This document shows, piece by piece, positions 1 through 5,834 of a stretch of 26,478 bases of DNA. The notes under the pieces are model-generated. The model worked only from the letters and a program-made list of their open reading frames with translations. It was not told the origin of the DNA and searched no databases. Where the stretch lies: IMG/VR virus record IMGVR_UViG_3300009436_000094, positions 1-26,478 of that record. The stretch is one strand, 5' to 3'. A program made the position numbers and the translations under genes. This DNA comes from a virus. Position 1 is the stretch's first letter; each line of letters starts with the position of its first letter.

Positions 1-1
1 C

Positions 2-358
2 ACCGCTGGCTCACTTGATACGCAGTACGTTGTGAATGGTAGTGCGAAGCAATGGTCTTATGTAAACGACACAGGGACAAGTGCTATTATTGACTCATTC
101 AACACGACAAGTTGGTCGGACAATGGAACTGGAAATGGGACGGTAAACATTGCCAGCAGTATGGGCAACGCAACATATAATATTAGTGTTAGCACCAACG
201 CAGATAACGGTGGAATAAACAGAACATGCGGCGTGTTTACTGGAACTAGCGGCACAACTTCTACCGCTGGTCTATACAGAATATCACGTTGGATTATCAC
301 TGCTAATTCGTTGGAAGATGGATACTTCTACTCTAACACTTTCGGAGACCTAGCATGA
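2..358 (+). CDS. C-terminal part of a tail fibre/tail protein (5' end outside window)
   Basis: The frame is open from base 2, with no stop before the first in-window GTG at 32, so this is the 3' end of a longer gene. The visible ~118 residues are rich in Gly, Ser, Thr and Asn, with alternating polar and hydrophobic residues and repeated NGTG-type turns. This beta-rich composition is typical of receptor-binding tips and C-termini of phage tail fibres. The pattern 'W-x-V-N-D-T-G-T-x-A-I-x-D-S-F-N' resembles a C-terminal module I remember from marine phage fibres (family recall, not searched). The stop overlaps the next start as ATGA. It could instead be another late structural protein. Confidence 0.6.
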   Translation, partial: TAGSLDTQYVVNGSAKQWSYVNDTGTSAIIDSFNTTSWSDNGTGNGTVNIASSMGNATYNISVSTNADNGGINRTCGVFTGTSGTTSTAGLYRISRWIITANSLEDGYFYSNTFGDLA

Positions 359-831
359 CAGTGACCCCAGAGTTTCAAGGCACCCACCTCTGGGACAGAC
401 TATGCTGGGCAAAGGAAAACCTAGAAGGTCATCAGTCTGACTATCGTGTAGTGTATGAGGACAGCCTTGATGAGTGTGCCAAGATACTTGTGCCTGACCC
501 TAACTGGATGGCGTGTGCGCTACAGGGCGGTATCTTACCACCAGTAGAGGTATACCATGAGTTAGCAAAGGATGAGGCTTCAGAAGGCTTTACAAAGCAT
601 ACTAGGGGCTATCTATTGCATGAGACTAAGCCTATTGATGCAATGACAGAAGAACAGGCTATCGAGTATCTCATTATGAAGGACTGCCCGCAATCTGTGT
701 GGCGGGACTATGATAGCGGCAACAAGCCTAAGATGGTAATATGCCGTAAGGAACAGCTTCCAGCGACAAGAGAGTGGCGCAATGCTTGGAAGATTTCAGA
801 AGAATTAACAGTCACTGATTTAGCCGCGTAG
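355..831 (+). CDS. hypothetical phage protein, 158 aa
   Basis: I do not recognise a family. The ATG overlaps the preceding stop (ATGA), so the gene is translationally coupled to the tail-fibre-like gene, which argues that it is real and late-expressed. The protein is soluble, mildly acidic, rich in aromatic residues (many W and Y) and has no membrane segment or signal peptide. A segment near residues 97-115 (EEQAIEYLIMKDCP) looks helical. It may be a fibre-associated or chaperone-like protein given its position, but nothing in the sequence proves this. Confidence 0.7.
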   Translation: MTVTPEFQGTHLWDRLCWAKENLEGHQSDYRVVYEDSLDECAKILVPDPNWMACALQGGILPPVEVYHELAKDEASEGFTKHTRGYLLHETKPIDAMTEEQAIEYLIMKDCPQSVWRDYDSGNKPKMVICRKEQLPATREWRNAWKISEELTVTDLAA

Positions 832-842
832 GAGTTTTACCA

Positions 843-1208
843 ATGGCAACAACATACATAGTAGACAGAGACGGCAATCAGATTGATGCTTCAACTGCCA
901 CCGTCCCATCAGACCGCCACTTTCGTGGAGCTTGGTCGCTTTCTGGTTCTGTCATCTCAGAAGACATGACAGCCGCAAAAGAAATCTTTCAGGATAAAAT
1001 CCGTGAGGTTCGGGCACCGTTGCTTGCAGATAAAGACGTTGAGCTTATGAAGGCACTTGAGGCTGGCACTAGCACAACAGCTATTGCGGCGGCTAAAGAT
1101 GCACTGCGCGATGCTCCGGCTGGTTCAGCAATCTCATCAGCGTCTACCATTGCCGAGCTTAAAGCGGCATGGGATACAAGCGTTCTTGGCGATAGCCCTT
1201 ACGCATAA
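843..1208 (+). CDS. tail-fibre assembly chaperone-like protein, 121 aa
   Basis: An AGGAG Shine-Dalgarno sequence lies 8 bases before the ATG. Residues ~56-92 contain 'KIREVRAPLLADKDVELMKALEAG' followed by 'ALRDAP' (quoted with the alanine-rich linker omitted). This matches the layout R-x2-R-x2-LL-x2-D ... LRD-x-P of phage tail assembly chaperone domains (PF16778-type, from memory). The N-terminus (residues 1-45) carries the short W/G-containing beta segment 'FRGAWSLSGSV', which is common in proteins encoded next to fibres. Such proteins help fold or attach fibres and are not always in the virion. The position two genes after a fibre fits. Assignment rests on motif resemblance only. Confidence 0.5.
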   Translation: MATTYIVDRDGNQIDASTATVPSDRHFRGAWSLSGSVISEDMTAAKEIFQDKIREVRAPLLADKDVELMKALEAGTSTTAIAAAKDALRDAPAGSAISSASTIAELKAAWDTSVLGDSPYA

Positions 1209-1217
1209 GGCGATAAA

Positions 1218-1442
1218 ATGGAAATGCACAATCTGATAGACCTCTTGTTGGGCGCTCTGCTCACAGGTGTCGGCTGGTTTTTGTCTTTGCAGGTGCGTGA
1301 GATAAAGCGCATTGATATCCTGCTAAACCGAACCCGTGAGGATTTTGCAAGCAAGAGTGACCTCACATACGCGGTGGACAAGCTCTCAGAGGCGCTTCAC
1401 AGAATGGAAGACAAGCTAGACAAGGCTCTCACAAAAGGCTGA
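1218..1442 (+). CDS. small membrane-anchored coiled-coil protein, 74 aa
   Basis: One N-terminal membrane segment (about residues 6-25, LLLGALLTGVGWFLSL) is followed by a strongly heptad-like helical tail (residues 27-72) ending in K. This single-anchor plus coiled-coil layout is seen in several phage accessory lysis or membrane proteins, including XhlA-type proteins, but no specific family signature is visible. It lies 9 bases after the chaperone-like gene and 4 bases before the next membrane protein, so the two probably act together at the inner membrane. A role in lysis or superinfection control is inference. Confidence 0.65.
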   Translation: MEMHNLIDLLLGALLTGVGWFLSLQVREIKRIDILLNRTREDFASKSDLTYAVDKLSEALHRMEDKLDKALTKG

Positions 1443-1446
1443 TGAA

Positions 1447-1890
1447 ATGGACCCCATTACCGCGATGGCTATTGCAACCTCTGCGTTCTCTGCCATTAAA
1501 AAGGGGTTCGCGGCGGCGAAAGATGTCGAATCTATGGCGGGCGATTTATCTCGCTGGATGGGCGCAGTGCAGTCTGTTAAGGACGGGCACCAGAAGGCCA
1601 AGTCGCGTCGCATCGGTACTGTTGACGAGGAGGCTCTTGAGACATGGGCCCACCAGAAGAAAATCAAACGCATGGAGGAGGAGCTAAGGCTCTTCGTCAT
1701 AGGCCATTATGGGCCGGATGCGTGGCAGGATATTATCCGCCTACAGGGACAGATACGAAAACAGCGGCTGATTGATGCCAAGCTGAGAGAAGAAAAAGCT
1801 GAGGAAATTATCATGTGGGTAATGATTGTTTTACTTGTGCTAATCGTGTTCGGCTTTCTGTACTTCGGCTTCACCCAGATAATGCGCTAA
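1447..1890 (+). CDS. C-tail-anchored conserved phage protein, 147 aa
   Basis: The protein has a small/Ala-rich N-terminus (MDPITAMAIATSAFSAIKKG), a long charged helical middle (about 50-118) and a single very hydrophobic segment near residues 122-144 (VMIVLLVLIVFGFLYFG). This is a C-tail-anchored or single-pass topology. I recall the N-terminal motif plus 'ESMAGDLSRWMGA' as a conserved family of unknown function next to the fibre genes of marine phages (recollection, not searched). It starts 4 bases after the preceding stop and is the last gene of the rightward late unit in this part of the window. Confidence 0.75.
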   Translation: MDPITAMAIATSAFSAIKKGFAAAKDVESMAGDLSRWMGAVQSVKDGHQKAKSRRIGTVDEEALETWAHQKKIKRMEEELRLFVIGHYGPDAWQDIIRLQGQIRKQRLIDAKLREEKAEEIIMWVMIVLLVLIVFGFLYFGFTQIMR

Positions 1891-1932
1891 AACACCCCCG
1901 AAAAAAATATAAATAAAATTGCATATTAGGGC

Positions 1933-1961
1933 TTTACATATCTATACCCTTAGCCTATATT
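1933..1961 (+). promoter_or_regulatory. sigma70-like promoter
   Basis: TTTACA at 1933-1938 and TATATT at 1956-1961 are separated by exactly 17 bases. Each box differs from consensus by one base. The surrounding stretch 1891-1967 is AT-rich and has no gene. Initiation would fall near 1968, giving a short leader before the Shine-Dalgarno sequence at 1993-1997. It drives the single small gene at 2004. Confidence 0.75.
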
Positions 1962-2003
1962 TATATTATGGGGAGAGCCCATAGCAAAAACAGGGAGATT
2001 ATC

Positions 2004-2240
2004 ATGGAATACACACAGATTGATTGGGACCGCGAAGTTAAATATACAGCCGCTGAGTTTGCTGGCATTCGCCGCAACGCTGACGGCGACATCTGCGAAG
2101 ACCTAGACGTACACTGCATCTGGATGACACCTCCACAAAAGCGTAGCCTCACAGGTGATGACCAGTATCGCGTTGACGGATATGAAGAAGACATGGCCTA
2201 TATGATGGAAGAGGCCAAAACAGAATTTGCGGGCGCTTAA
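2004..2240 (+). CDS. small acidic protein in a one-gene transcription unit, 78 aa
   Basis: No family recognised. The protein (MEYTQIDWDREVKY...) is strongly acidic with many D/E, several aromatic residues and no membrane segment. I chose the ATG at 2004 because GGGAG lies 6 bases upstream. An in-frame ATG at 1968 coincides with the predicted transcription start and would lack a leader. Its own promoter (1933-1961) and terminator (2277-2355) isolate it from the neighbouring late genes, the layout of a phage 'moron' or host-takeover gene. DNA mimicry (anti-restriction or anti-CRISPR) is possible for such an acidic protein but unproven. Its first codons nearly match those of the gene ending at 13216. 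Confidence 0.75.
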   Translation: MEYTQIDWDREVKYTAAEFAGIRRNADGDICEDLDVHCIWMTPPQKRSLTGDDQYRVDGYEEDMAYMMEEAKTEFAGA

Positions 2241-2276
2241 CAGCCTTGCTGTAACGGCAAAAATAATATACCAATA

Positions 2277-2355
2277 AGGGGTCTGGGGGCTTTCTCTCCT
2301 TTGACCTCGGACAGTTTCCTCCCTGAGACCCCTCGCTGTAACGGCGGGGGGTTTT
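2277..2355. terminator. compound, possibly bidirectional terminator
   Basis: There are two nested hairpins. AGGGGTCT (2277-2284) pairs with AGACCCCT (2326-2333). CCCCTCGC (2329-2336) pairs with GCGGGGGG (2344-2351; one U-G pair) across a 7-base loop and is followed by TTTT (2352-2355), giving a rightward terminator. Read leftward, the 2277-2333 hairpin runs into a T-rich stretch (TATTGGTATATTATTTTT), so the same element could stop the leftward operon. It sits exactly between convergent genes, as a bidirectional terminator would. Confidence 0.65.
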
Positions 2356-2503
2356 ACTCTGTGTCGTCCGTCGGCTGACACACCTCGCCCTGACAACAAT
2401 CGTCTACGATGTTTCCGCACGTCAGGCACTGCTCATGTCCATGCACATAGACAGTCTTCCAAGCCTCGCCACAGCGCGGGCATCTCTTTTGGTGGTCGTT
2501 CAT
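2354..2503 (-). CDS. zinc-ribbon mini-protein, 49 aa
   Basis: Read directly from the reverse strand. The frame runs ATG at 2503 to TAA at 2354-2356. The protein starts MNDHQKRCPRCGEAWK and contains CPRCG near residue 8 and CLTCG near residue 26, a classic CxxC-x15-CxxC zinc ribbon. A Cys-rich DDCCQGEVC segment (34-42) follows. Its ATG overlaps the holin stop as ATGA, so it is coupled to the lysis genes. I recall similar ~50-aa zinc ribbons with 'YVHGH' in marine phages; function unknown. Nucleic-acid or protein binding is the usual role of such folds. Confidence 0.75.
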   Translation of the reverse strand: MNDHQKRCPRCGEAWKTVYVHGHEQCLTCGNIVDDCCQGEVCQPTDDTE

Positions 2504-2895
2504 TTTGTTAATCCCTTTACTTTTTCTACAGTTCTCAGCCCGCCCAATCCGAGCATGCCCAGCAACACAGTCATCAGGCTGTCCATATCAAACACGGGAA
2601 GCTCTGGAATCTGAACACCAGCATATGAGCAGACAAACATTGTGACCGGCGCGAATATAAAATGCCACGCCATAGCCAGTGATAGACACCAGCCAAGAAA
2701 CGGACGCCATCCTGCAACGAATATACTCCGGTGCTGGGCCTCAGCCTTGTTGACCTCTAGCTGGCCCATATTAGCCTCATGAGCCTGCTTCTCAGCAAGC
2801 GTGGCTATCTCATGCGCCAGAGCGTTCTTCTGGTCCTTATCTTCAATAAACTTATCTAGTAGCCCTGTGACCGGACCTATCAATGCCTGTAACAT
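2500..2895 (-). CDS. holin, 3TM GTA-release family, 131 aa
   Basis: Holins form inner-membrane lesions that release or activate the endolysin. The protein has an N-terminal amphipathic region, a charged helix (residues ~15-50), and then 'EAQHRSIFVAGWRPFLGWCLSLAMAW' in two stretches, with the AGWRPF-x-GW signature of the 'Holin of 3TMs, for gene-transfer release' family (PF11351-type). Membrane segments follow at ~65-90 and ~100-122. I chose the ATG at 2895 because it overlaps the upstream stop (TAATG). An in-frame start at 2916 would overlap the upstream gene by 22 bases. It lies immediately downstream of the endolysin and a small membrane protein. Confidence 0.85.
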   Translation of the reverse strand: MLQALIGPVTGLLDKFIEDKDQKNALAHEIATLAEKQAHEANMGQLEVNKAEAQHRSIFVAGWRPFLGWCLSLAMAWHFIFAPVTMFVCSYAGVQIPELPVFDMDSLMTVLLGMLGLGGLRTVEKVKGLTK

Positions 2896-3086
2896 TACTT
2901 TTCCTTTCCAAGCCAAATAGCAAACGAGCCCGTTAGAGCCCCATAGACTACGCTACAGAAGCCGGACTGCTCAAGGGTGGGCACTGACAAAGCCATGTAC
3001 CACTCAGTCACCCTAAAGGCCATTATAATCATCGCTAGGAAGGCCAGCCGTGGCAGAACCTTCCACTCATCTAACATGGTCGCCAT
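2895..3086 (-). CDS. small two-TM membrane protein, 63 aa
   Basis: Two hydrophobic segments (about residues 12-30 and 42-60) flank a short polar loop containing the motif EQSGF. This conserved-looking small membrane protein sits between endolysin and holin genes with TAATG overlaps on both sides. From position and topology it could be an antiholin or pinholin-type partner of the 3TM holin. I recall relatives ('EWKVLPRL...EWYMAL') in marine phages that are annotated only as hypothetical. The lysis role is inference. Confidence 0.75.
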   Translation of the reverse strand: MATMLDEWKVLPRLAFLAMIIMAFRVTEWYMALSVPTLEQSGFCSVVYGALTGSFAIWLGKEK

Positions 3087-3535
3087 TACGCTATCAGCCC
3101 CTTCCGGTAGCCTAGACCCTTCTGATAGGTCAGCACCTCTTTACGATTGTCCTTAGCCTTGTAGCTACAATGTACCCAGCCGGTATTCCCGCCCGAATAA
3201 TTCTCTAATATTAGCTGGTCAAAATCCAGCTTGCCAGCAATGTAGCCTGCCAGTTCCATATTACTAATCGTCGGCACCTCGAAGTCTACCGCCTCGCCCT
3301 TGGCATGTTGGCTATTTACTGAGCTTCCTATGGCTATACAGAGCTCACCAGAGCGGTATCCGCTACTAGGCGTGAACGGTATGCCGTACTGCTCTCTGAC
3401 AGGCTCCAGAATGTGTTCGCAGACCAGCTTCATAGCCTCGATGTGTTCATCTGTCGGCGTGTTTGGTATGCCCTTACGAACCGCTGTCTGGCTCTTGGTC
3501 ATTTCTGCCAAGCTAAAATGCTTTGATAGATTCAT
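3086..3535 (-). CDS. endolysin, peptidase M15 (zinc D-Ala-D-Ala carboxypeptidase-like), 149 aa
   Basis: Predicted to cut the peptidoglycan peptide. 'SxHxxGxAxDF' occurs at residues 75-85 (SQHAKGEAVDF), supplying H77 and D84. The second zinc histidine is H122 in 'GWVHCSY'. Together these are the M15_3 (PF08291-type) zinc triad. The N-terminal 'LSKHFSLAEMTKSQTA' is the usual start of this phage family, and the length (~150 aa) is normal for single-domain members. There is no signal peptide, so export would need the neighbouring holin. The stop overlaps the next ATG. Confidence 0.9.
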   Translation of the reverse strand: MNLSKHFSLAEMTKSQTAVRKGIPNTPTDEHIEAMKLVCEHILEPVREQYGIPFTPSSGYRSGELCIAIGSSVNSQHAKGEAVDFEVPTISNMELAGYIAGKLDFDQLILENYSGGNTGWVHCSYKAKDNRKEVLTYQKGLGYRKGLIA

Positions 3536-3536
3536 G

Positions 3537-3992
3537 TTATTTTTCCTTCACGCCGAGCGTGTCCAGAGCATCTGACCAGCTTTCCCGCTCAAGTTCGGGG
3601 TTGCTGAAAAATGTGATATTCCGAGTGAGTTTCTTTTCTCGGATAGATGTAACAGGAATATACCACACTGTTCGTTGGTCTGACGATACGCAGGCTAAAA
3701 TATCGAAATCTGATAGTGTCGGTAATCTTTTCTGCCCGCCGAGGCCGGTCTGAAAGTGGACCCTGTTTCTGCCTCCGCCCTGTCTTGATGACTGACAAGC
3801 CTTCACCTGAATGCGTAGGGTAAGCCCGCTGTCGGGGTGCCATGCTATCAGGTCAACTGAATCCTGTTGCGCTAAAGCAACGCGCCAGCCTCTTGCAAGA
3901 ACTGACGCGGCGGCAATGTATTCCCCAGCGAGACCAGAGGCCGTCTGAGATATTTTTAAATCGGCAATAAAGTTTTTACCGAGCGTCATCAT
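3537..3992 (-). CDS. PD-(D/E)XK endonuclease-like protein, 151 aa
   Basis: Layout of a small restriction-like fold: 'GLAGEYIAAASVLARGW' (E24), 'DSVDLIAW' (D47) and 'RIQVKA' (Q62-x-K64), followed by 'DILACVSSD' and a C-terminal beta segment. The E ... D ... Q/E-x-K order is that of the PDDEXK superfamily (PDDEXK_5-like, from memory). It may act as a structure-specific or nicking nuclease in recombination. It ends one base before the endolysin start and begins inside the previous gene by 17 bases. ATG codons at 3992 and 3989 are both possible. Confidence 0.7.
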   Translation of the reverse strand: MMTLGKNFIADLKISQTASGLAGEYIAAASVLARGWRVALAQQDSVDLIAWHPDSGLTLRIQVKACQSSRQGGGRNRVHFQTGLGGQKRLPTLSDFDILACVSSDQRTVWYIPVTSIREKKLTRNITFFSNPELERESWSDALDTLGVKEK

Positions 3993-4284
3993 TGTTGTGC
4001 CTTCTGTTAGCCCGCATGATTAGTTCTATTGCTAGGTCCATCATTTGCTTGGCGGTCATCTTTTTGATAGCCGTCTCGCCCTTGATTTTGACTAGCACAC
4101 CATCATCATGAGGCACTATTAGCACAGGAAATTCAAGCTCTGGTTCGGTCACTTTATTCTCCATCAGCACTGCGTACTGGCTATGAGGCAATGATAATTG
4201 AGAGACAACTTCCCAGCCGTCTCCCTGATATTTTTCGACATCACCGTGAACGACATAACGAACCGTCCGGCTGTCTAAGCTCAT
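3976..4284 (-). CDS. hypothetical protein, 102 aa
   Basis: No confident family. The N-terminus 'TVRYVVHGDVEKYQGDGWEVVSQL' has the pattern Y-x-V-V-x-G-D-x4-Y-x2-D-G-W-E-V-V, reminiscent of small DUF1737/DUF4177 beta-alpha modules. The C-terminal half is a basic helical tail ending NRRHNNDDAR. Its ATG overlaps the stop of the DnaA-domain gene (ATGA), and its end overlaps the nuclease gene by 17 bases, so it is an integral member of the leftward operon. Confidence 0.7.
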   Translation of the reverse strand: MSLDSRTVRYVVHGDVEKYQGDGWEVVSQLSLPHSQYAVLMENKVTEPELEFPVLIVPHDDGVLVKIKGETAIKKMTAKQMMDLAIELIMRANRRHNNDDAR

Positions 4285-4640
4285 CCAGCCATTCTCTCAG
4301 TTACTTTTTTGAGATTTGTGTTAAGGCTGGTTCTGCCCTGCGTTCTTTTTCTGAGCTTTTTGTGGGCATAGAATACGGTGGTATGGTCCCGCCCAAATGC
4401 CCTGCCGATTTCAGAGTAAGACATACCCAGCAATTCTGCACAGATAAACATACTGATGTGTCTTGCTTCGACATGTTTCGCGGCCCTTCTTCTGCCCAGA
4501 ATATCAATTTTGTTAATGCCGGTCACTGCCGAAGTGATATCCAGCACCTTGTTTATTTGCTCCTCAGAGCGCGTCAAATTCCTCATTGGCTTGCTGTTGC
4601 CGCTGAAGATTTTTTCTATAATTTTCGATAAGACACTCAT
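4281..4640 (-). CDS. free-standing DnaA domain IV (DnaA-box-binding) protein, 119 aa
   Basis: The segment 'ILGRRRAAKHVEARHISMF' plus 'LLGMSYSEIGRAFGRDHTTV' (HTH region about residues 71-95) is the diagnostic signature of the DnaA C-terminal DNA-binding domain; GRDHTTV in particular contacts the DnaA box. The AAA+ ATPase and DnaB-interaction domains of host DnaA are absent, so the protein could bind DnaA boxes but not form the ATP-dependent initiator filament. I chose ATG at 4640 (AAGGAG 10 bases upstream). A GTG at 4646 is also possible. Either start overlaps the upstream zinc-finger gene by about 77-83 bases. Possible roles are marking the phage origin, titrating host DnaA control, or acting as a repressor. 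Confidence 0.85.
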   Translation of the reverse strand: MSVLSKIIEKIFSGNSKPMRNLTRSEEQINKVLDITSAVTGINKIDILGRRRAAKHVEARHISMFICAELLGMSYSEIGRAFGRDHTTVFYAHKKLRKRTQGRTSLNTNLKKVTERMAG

Positions 4641-4788
4641 CGTCACAAAACTCCTTTTTGTTTCCGTTTACACTACCCTGATATCGGAAGTTAAACTGCT
4701 TATTGCAAAAGTGGCACCGAGCAAAGTTATCTATGGTGGGATACTTGCTCGGCTTCTTGGGTGGTCGTTTCTTAGAACGGGATGTCAT
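4564..4788 (-). CDS. treble-clef/zinc-finger small protein, 74 aa
   Basis: A basic N-terminus (SRSKKRPPKKPSK) precedes one four-cysteine motif: C25-x2-C28 ('ARCHFCNKQF') and C48-x3-C52 ('EFCDDEC'), then a helix. This is the FCS/MYM-like treble-clef arrangement. The basic tail suggests nucleic-acid binding. The gene starts inside the last codons of ssb (17-base overlap) and runs ~77 bases into the DnaA-domain gene in another frame. The conserved Cys pattern supports it as a real gene. Confidence 0.7.
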   Translation of the reverse strand: MTSRSKKRPPKKPSKYPTIDNFARCHFCNKQFNFRYQGSVNGNKKEFCDDECLIENYRKNLQRQQQANEEFDAL

Positions 4789-5146
4789 CGTCTAGGTTTG
4801 CTGGCTTAGATGGCGCAGGACTACTGGATGGCCCAGACGAATCATTCTTGGATGGCAAGCCAACTTGATTTACCCGCAAGGAAAGCGACTTCTTTGTTTC
4901 GCCTTCCTTATTGGTATATTCTCGCTCGCTCAGTTCGCCAATGACTGTGACCTGTGAGCCCTTCTTTAAATACTCAGCAAGGCCAACTCTGTTTTCACCC
5001 CAGATAGAACAATCTACCCAGACGGTTGATTTATTTTTGCCATAACCTGTATCAGACCCGATAGGAAAGCTGACAAGTTTTGTATCGCCAACCTCTTTTA
5101 TTTCTGAATCACGACCTAAGCGGCCCATAAATGTGCAACTATTCAT
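4772..5146 (-). CDS. ssb: single-stranded DNA-binding protein
   Basis: Protects ssDNA during replication and recombination. An OB fold spans residues 1-97 with typical elements: 'FMGRLGRDSEIKEV', 'WVDCSIWGENR', 'YLKKGSQVTVIGEL' and 'SLSLRVNQV'. A Ser/Pro-rich flexible linker (98-117) follows, then the acidic tip DDDIPF (119-124), which is the conserved partner-docking tail of bacterial SSBs. At 124 aa it is a compact phage version. The start overlaps the annealing-protein stop by 8 bases; AGGAG lies 10 bases before the ATG. Co-operonic with the exonuclease and annealing protein. Confidence 0.93.
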   Translation of the reverse strand: MNSCTFMGRLGRDSEIKEVGDTKLVSFPIGSDTGYGKNKSTVWVDCSIWGENRVGLAEYLKKGSQVTVIGELSEREYTNKEGETKKSLSLRVNQVGLPSKNDSSGPSSSPAPSKPANLDDDIPF

Positions 5147-5834
5147 TGCTCATCAACTCCTTTTTACGATTAGAGAATAGCTGTTTATCTTCCGATGACA
5201 GCCCCATTGAGACACGGTTATAGAGGTTTTTCAGGCTCTCTATATTTGGTGCCATTGCTACCTCATCAGCCAAGGCTAGTGGAGGTTTAATCTTATTTAG
5301 GCCGTTGCCCCCTGCGGAAGTAACTAATGCGCTTTGGTGAGCTTGTGTCTCTTTTACGCCAACCGCAGGGGTCTTTGGCACAGGTTTGCTTCCGGAGCTG
5401 TCCGGTCCACCTGAACTGTTCGCTGGCATATCCTCACCAGCGTAAATGTAACAACCCAGACCTAGCAGGGCCATAGCTTTGACCATGCAACGCTGTAAGC
5501 TGGCGTTGACGGCAAAACTGTCTGGATTTTTGATGGGTTTATTGCGATGGTCTAGGACCGGCATGACTTCTGTTGCCTCAGCCAAGTGTCCCGTAATATC
5601 GCTCGAATTATGGGGTATTTTTACAGTGACACAAACATATGCATCGCCGTTGTGGTCCAGCATATAGGGCACTGTGAGCCCGTTGACGCTGTAACTATGC
5701 TTTACATACTGAGCAGATGGGTAGTGCTGTTTCAGCACCGTCCAAGCCCACGCCCATGACAGGTAGGTAAAGCCGTTCTTTTTCTCGACATGCTTAGATA
5801 CGTCGATTGTTGATAGTGTTTCCCATACAGTCAT
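5139..5834 (-). CDS. Sak3-like single-strand annealing protein (DUF1071), 231 aa
   Basis: Anneals complementary ssDNA in phage recombination, working with the exonuclease immediately upstream. Diagnostic segments: 'YLSWAWAW' (about 24-31), 'VPYMLD', 'VMPVLDHRNKPI' (about 90-101) and 'LQRCMVKAMALLGLGCYIYAGED' split across ~113-135, all hallmarks of the DUF1071/SSAP (PF06378-type) family. The C-terminal ~90 residues are a low-complexity Ser/Gly/Pro linker and a helical tail. I prefer the ATG at 5834 (ATGA overlap; AGGAG 10 bases upstream). The ATG at 5843 sits only 2 bases from the SD. Confidence 0.88.
   Translation of the reverse strand: MTVWETLSTIDVSKHVEKKNGFTYLSWAWAWTVLKQHYPSAQYVKHSYSVNGLTVPYMLDHNGDAYVCVTVKIPHNSSDITGHLAEATEVMPVLDHRNKPIKNPDSFAVNASLQRCMVKAMALLGLGCYIYAGEDMPANSSGGPDSSGSKPVPKTPAVGVKETQAHQSALVTSAGGNGLNKIKPPLALADEVAMAPNIESLKNLYNRVSMGLSSEDKQLFSNRKKELMSNE

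Noticed and set aside
1218-1442. Annotation as XhlA haemolysin
   Set aside because: Only the general anchor-plus-coiled-coil layout is shared. There are no specific motifs, so the entry is kept as a membrane-anchored coiled-coil protein.
1968-2003. Upstream start for the acidic gene
   Set aside because: The ATG at 1968 coincides with the expected transcription start and lacks a ribosome site. The ATG at 2004 has a good one.
2277-2351. Possible G-quadruplex from GGGG runs
   Set aside because: Only two or three long G runs exist and they pair with C runs in better hairpins.
2103-2429. Leftward open frame across the terminator
   Set aside because: It crosses both terminator hairpins and overlaps the zinc-ribbon gene in another frame, so it is not credible.
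4191-4631. Long rightward open frame opposite the DnaA-domain gene
   Set aside because: It is the antisense of a gene with a clear DnaA signature. No motif, promoter or Shine-Dalgarno sequence supports it.
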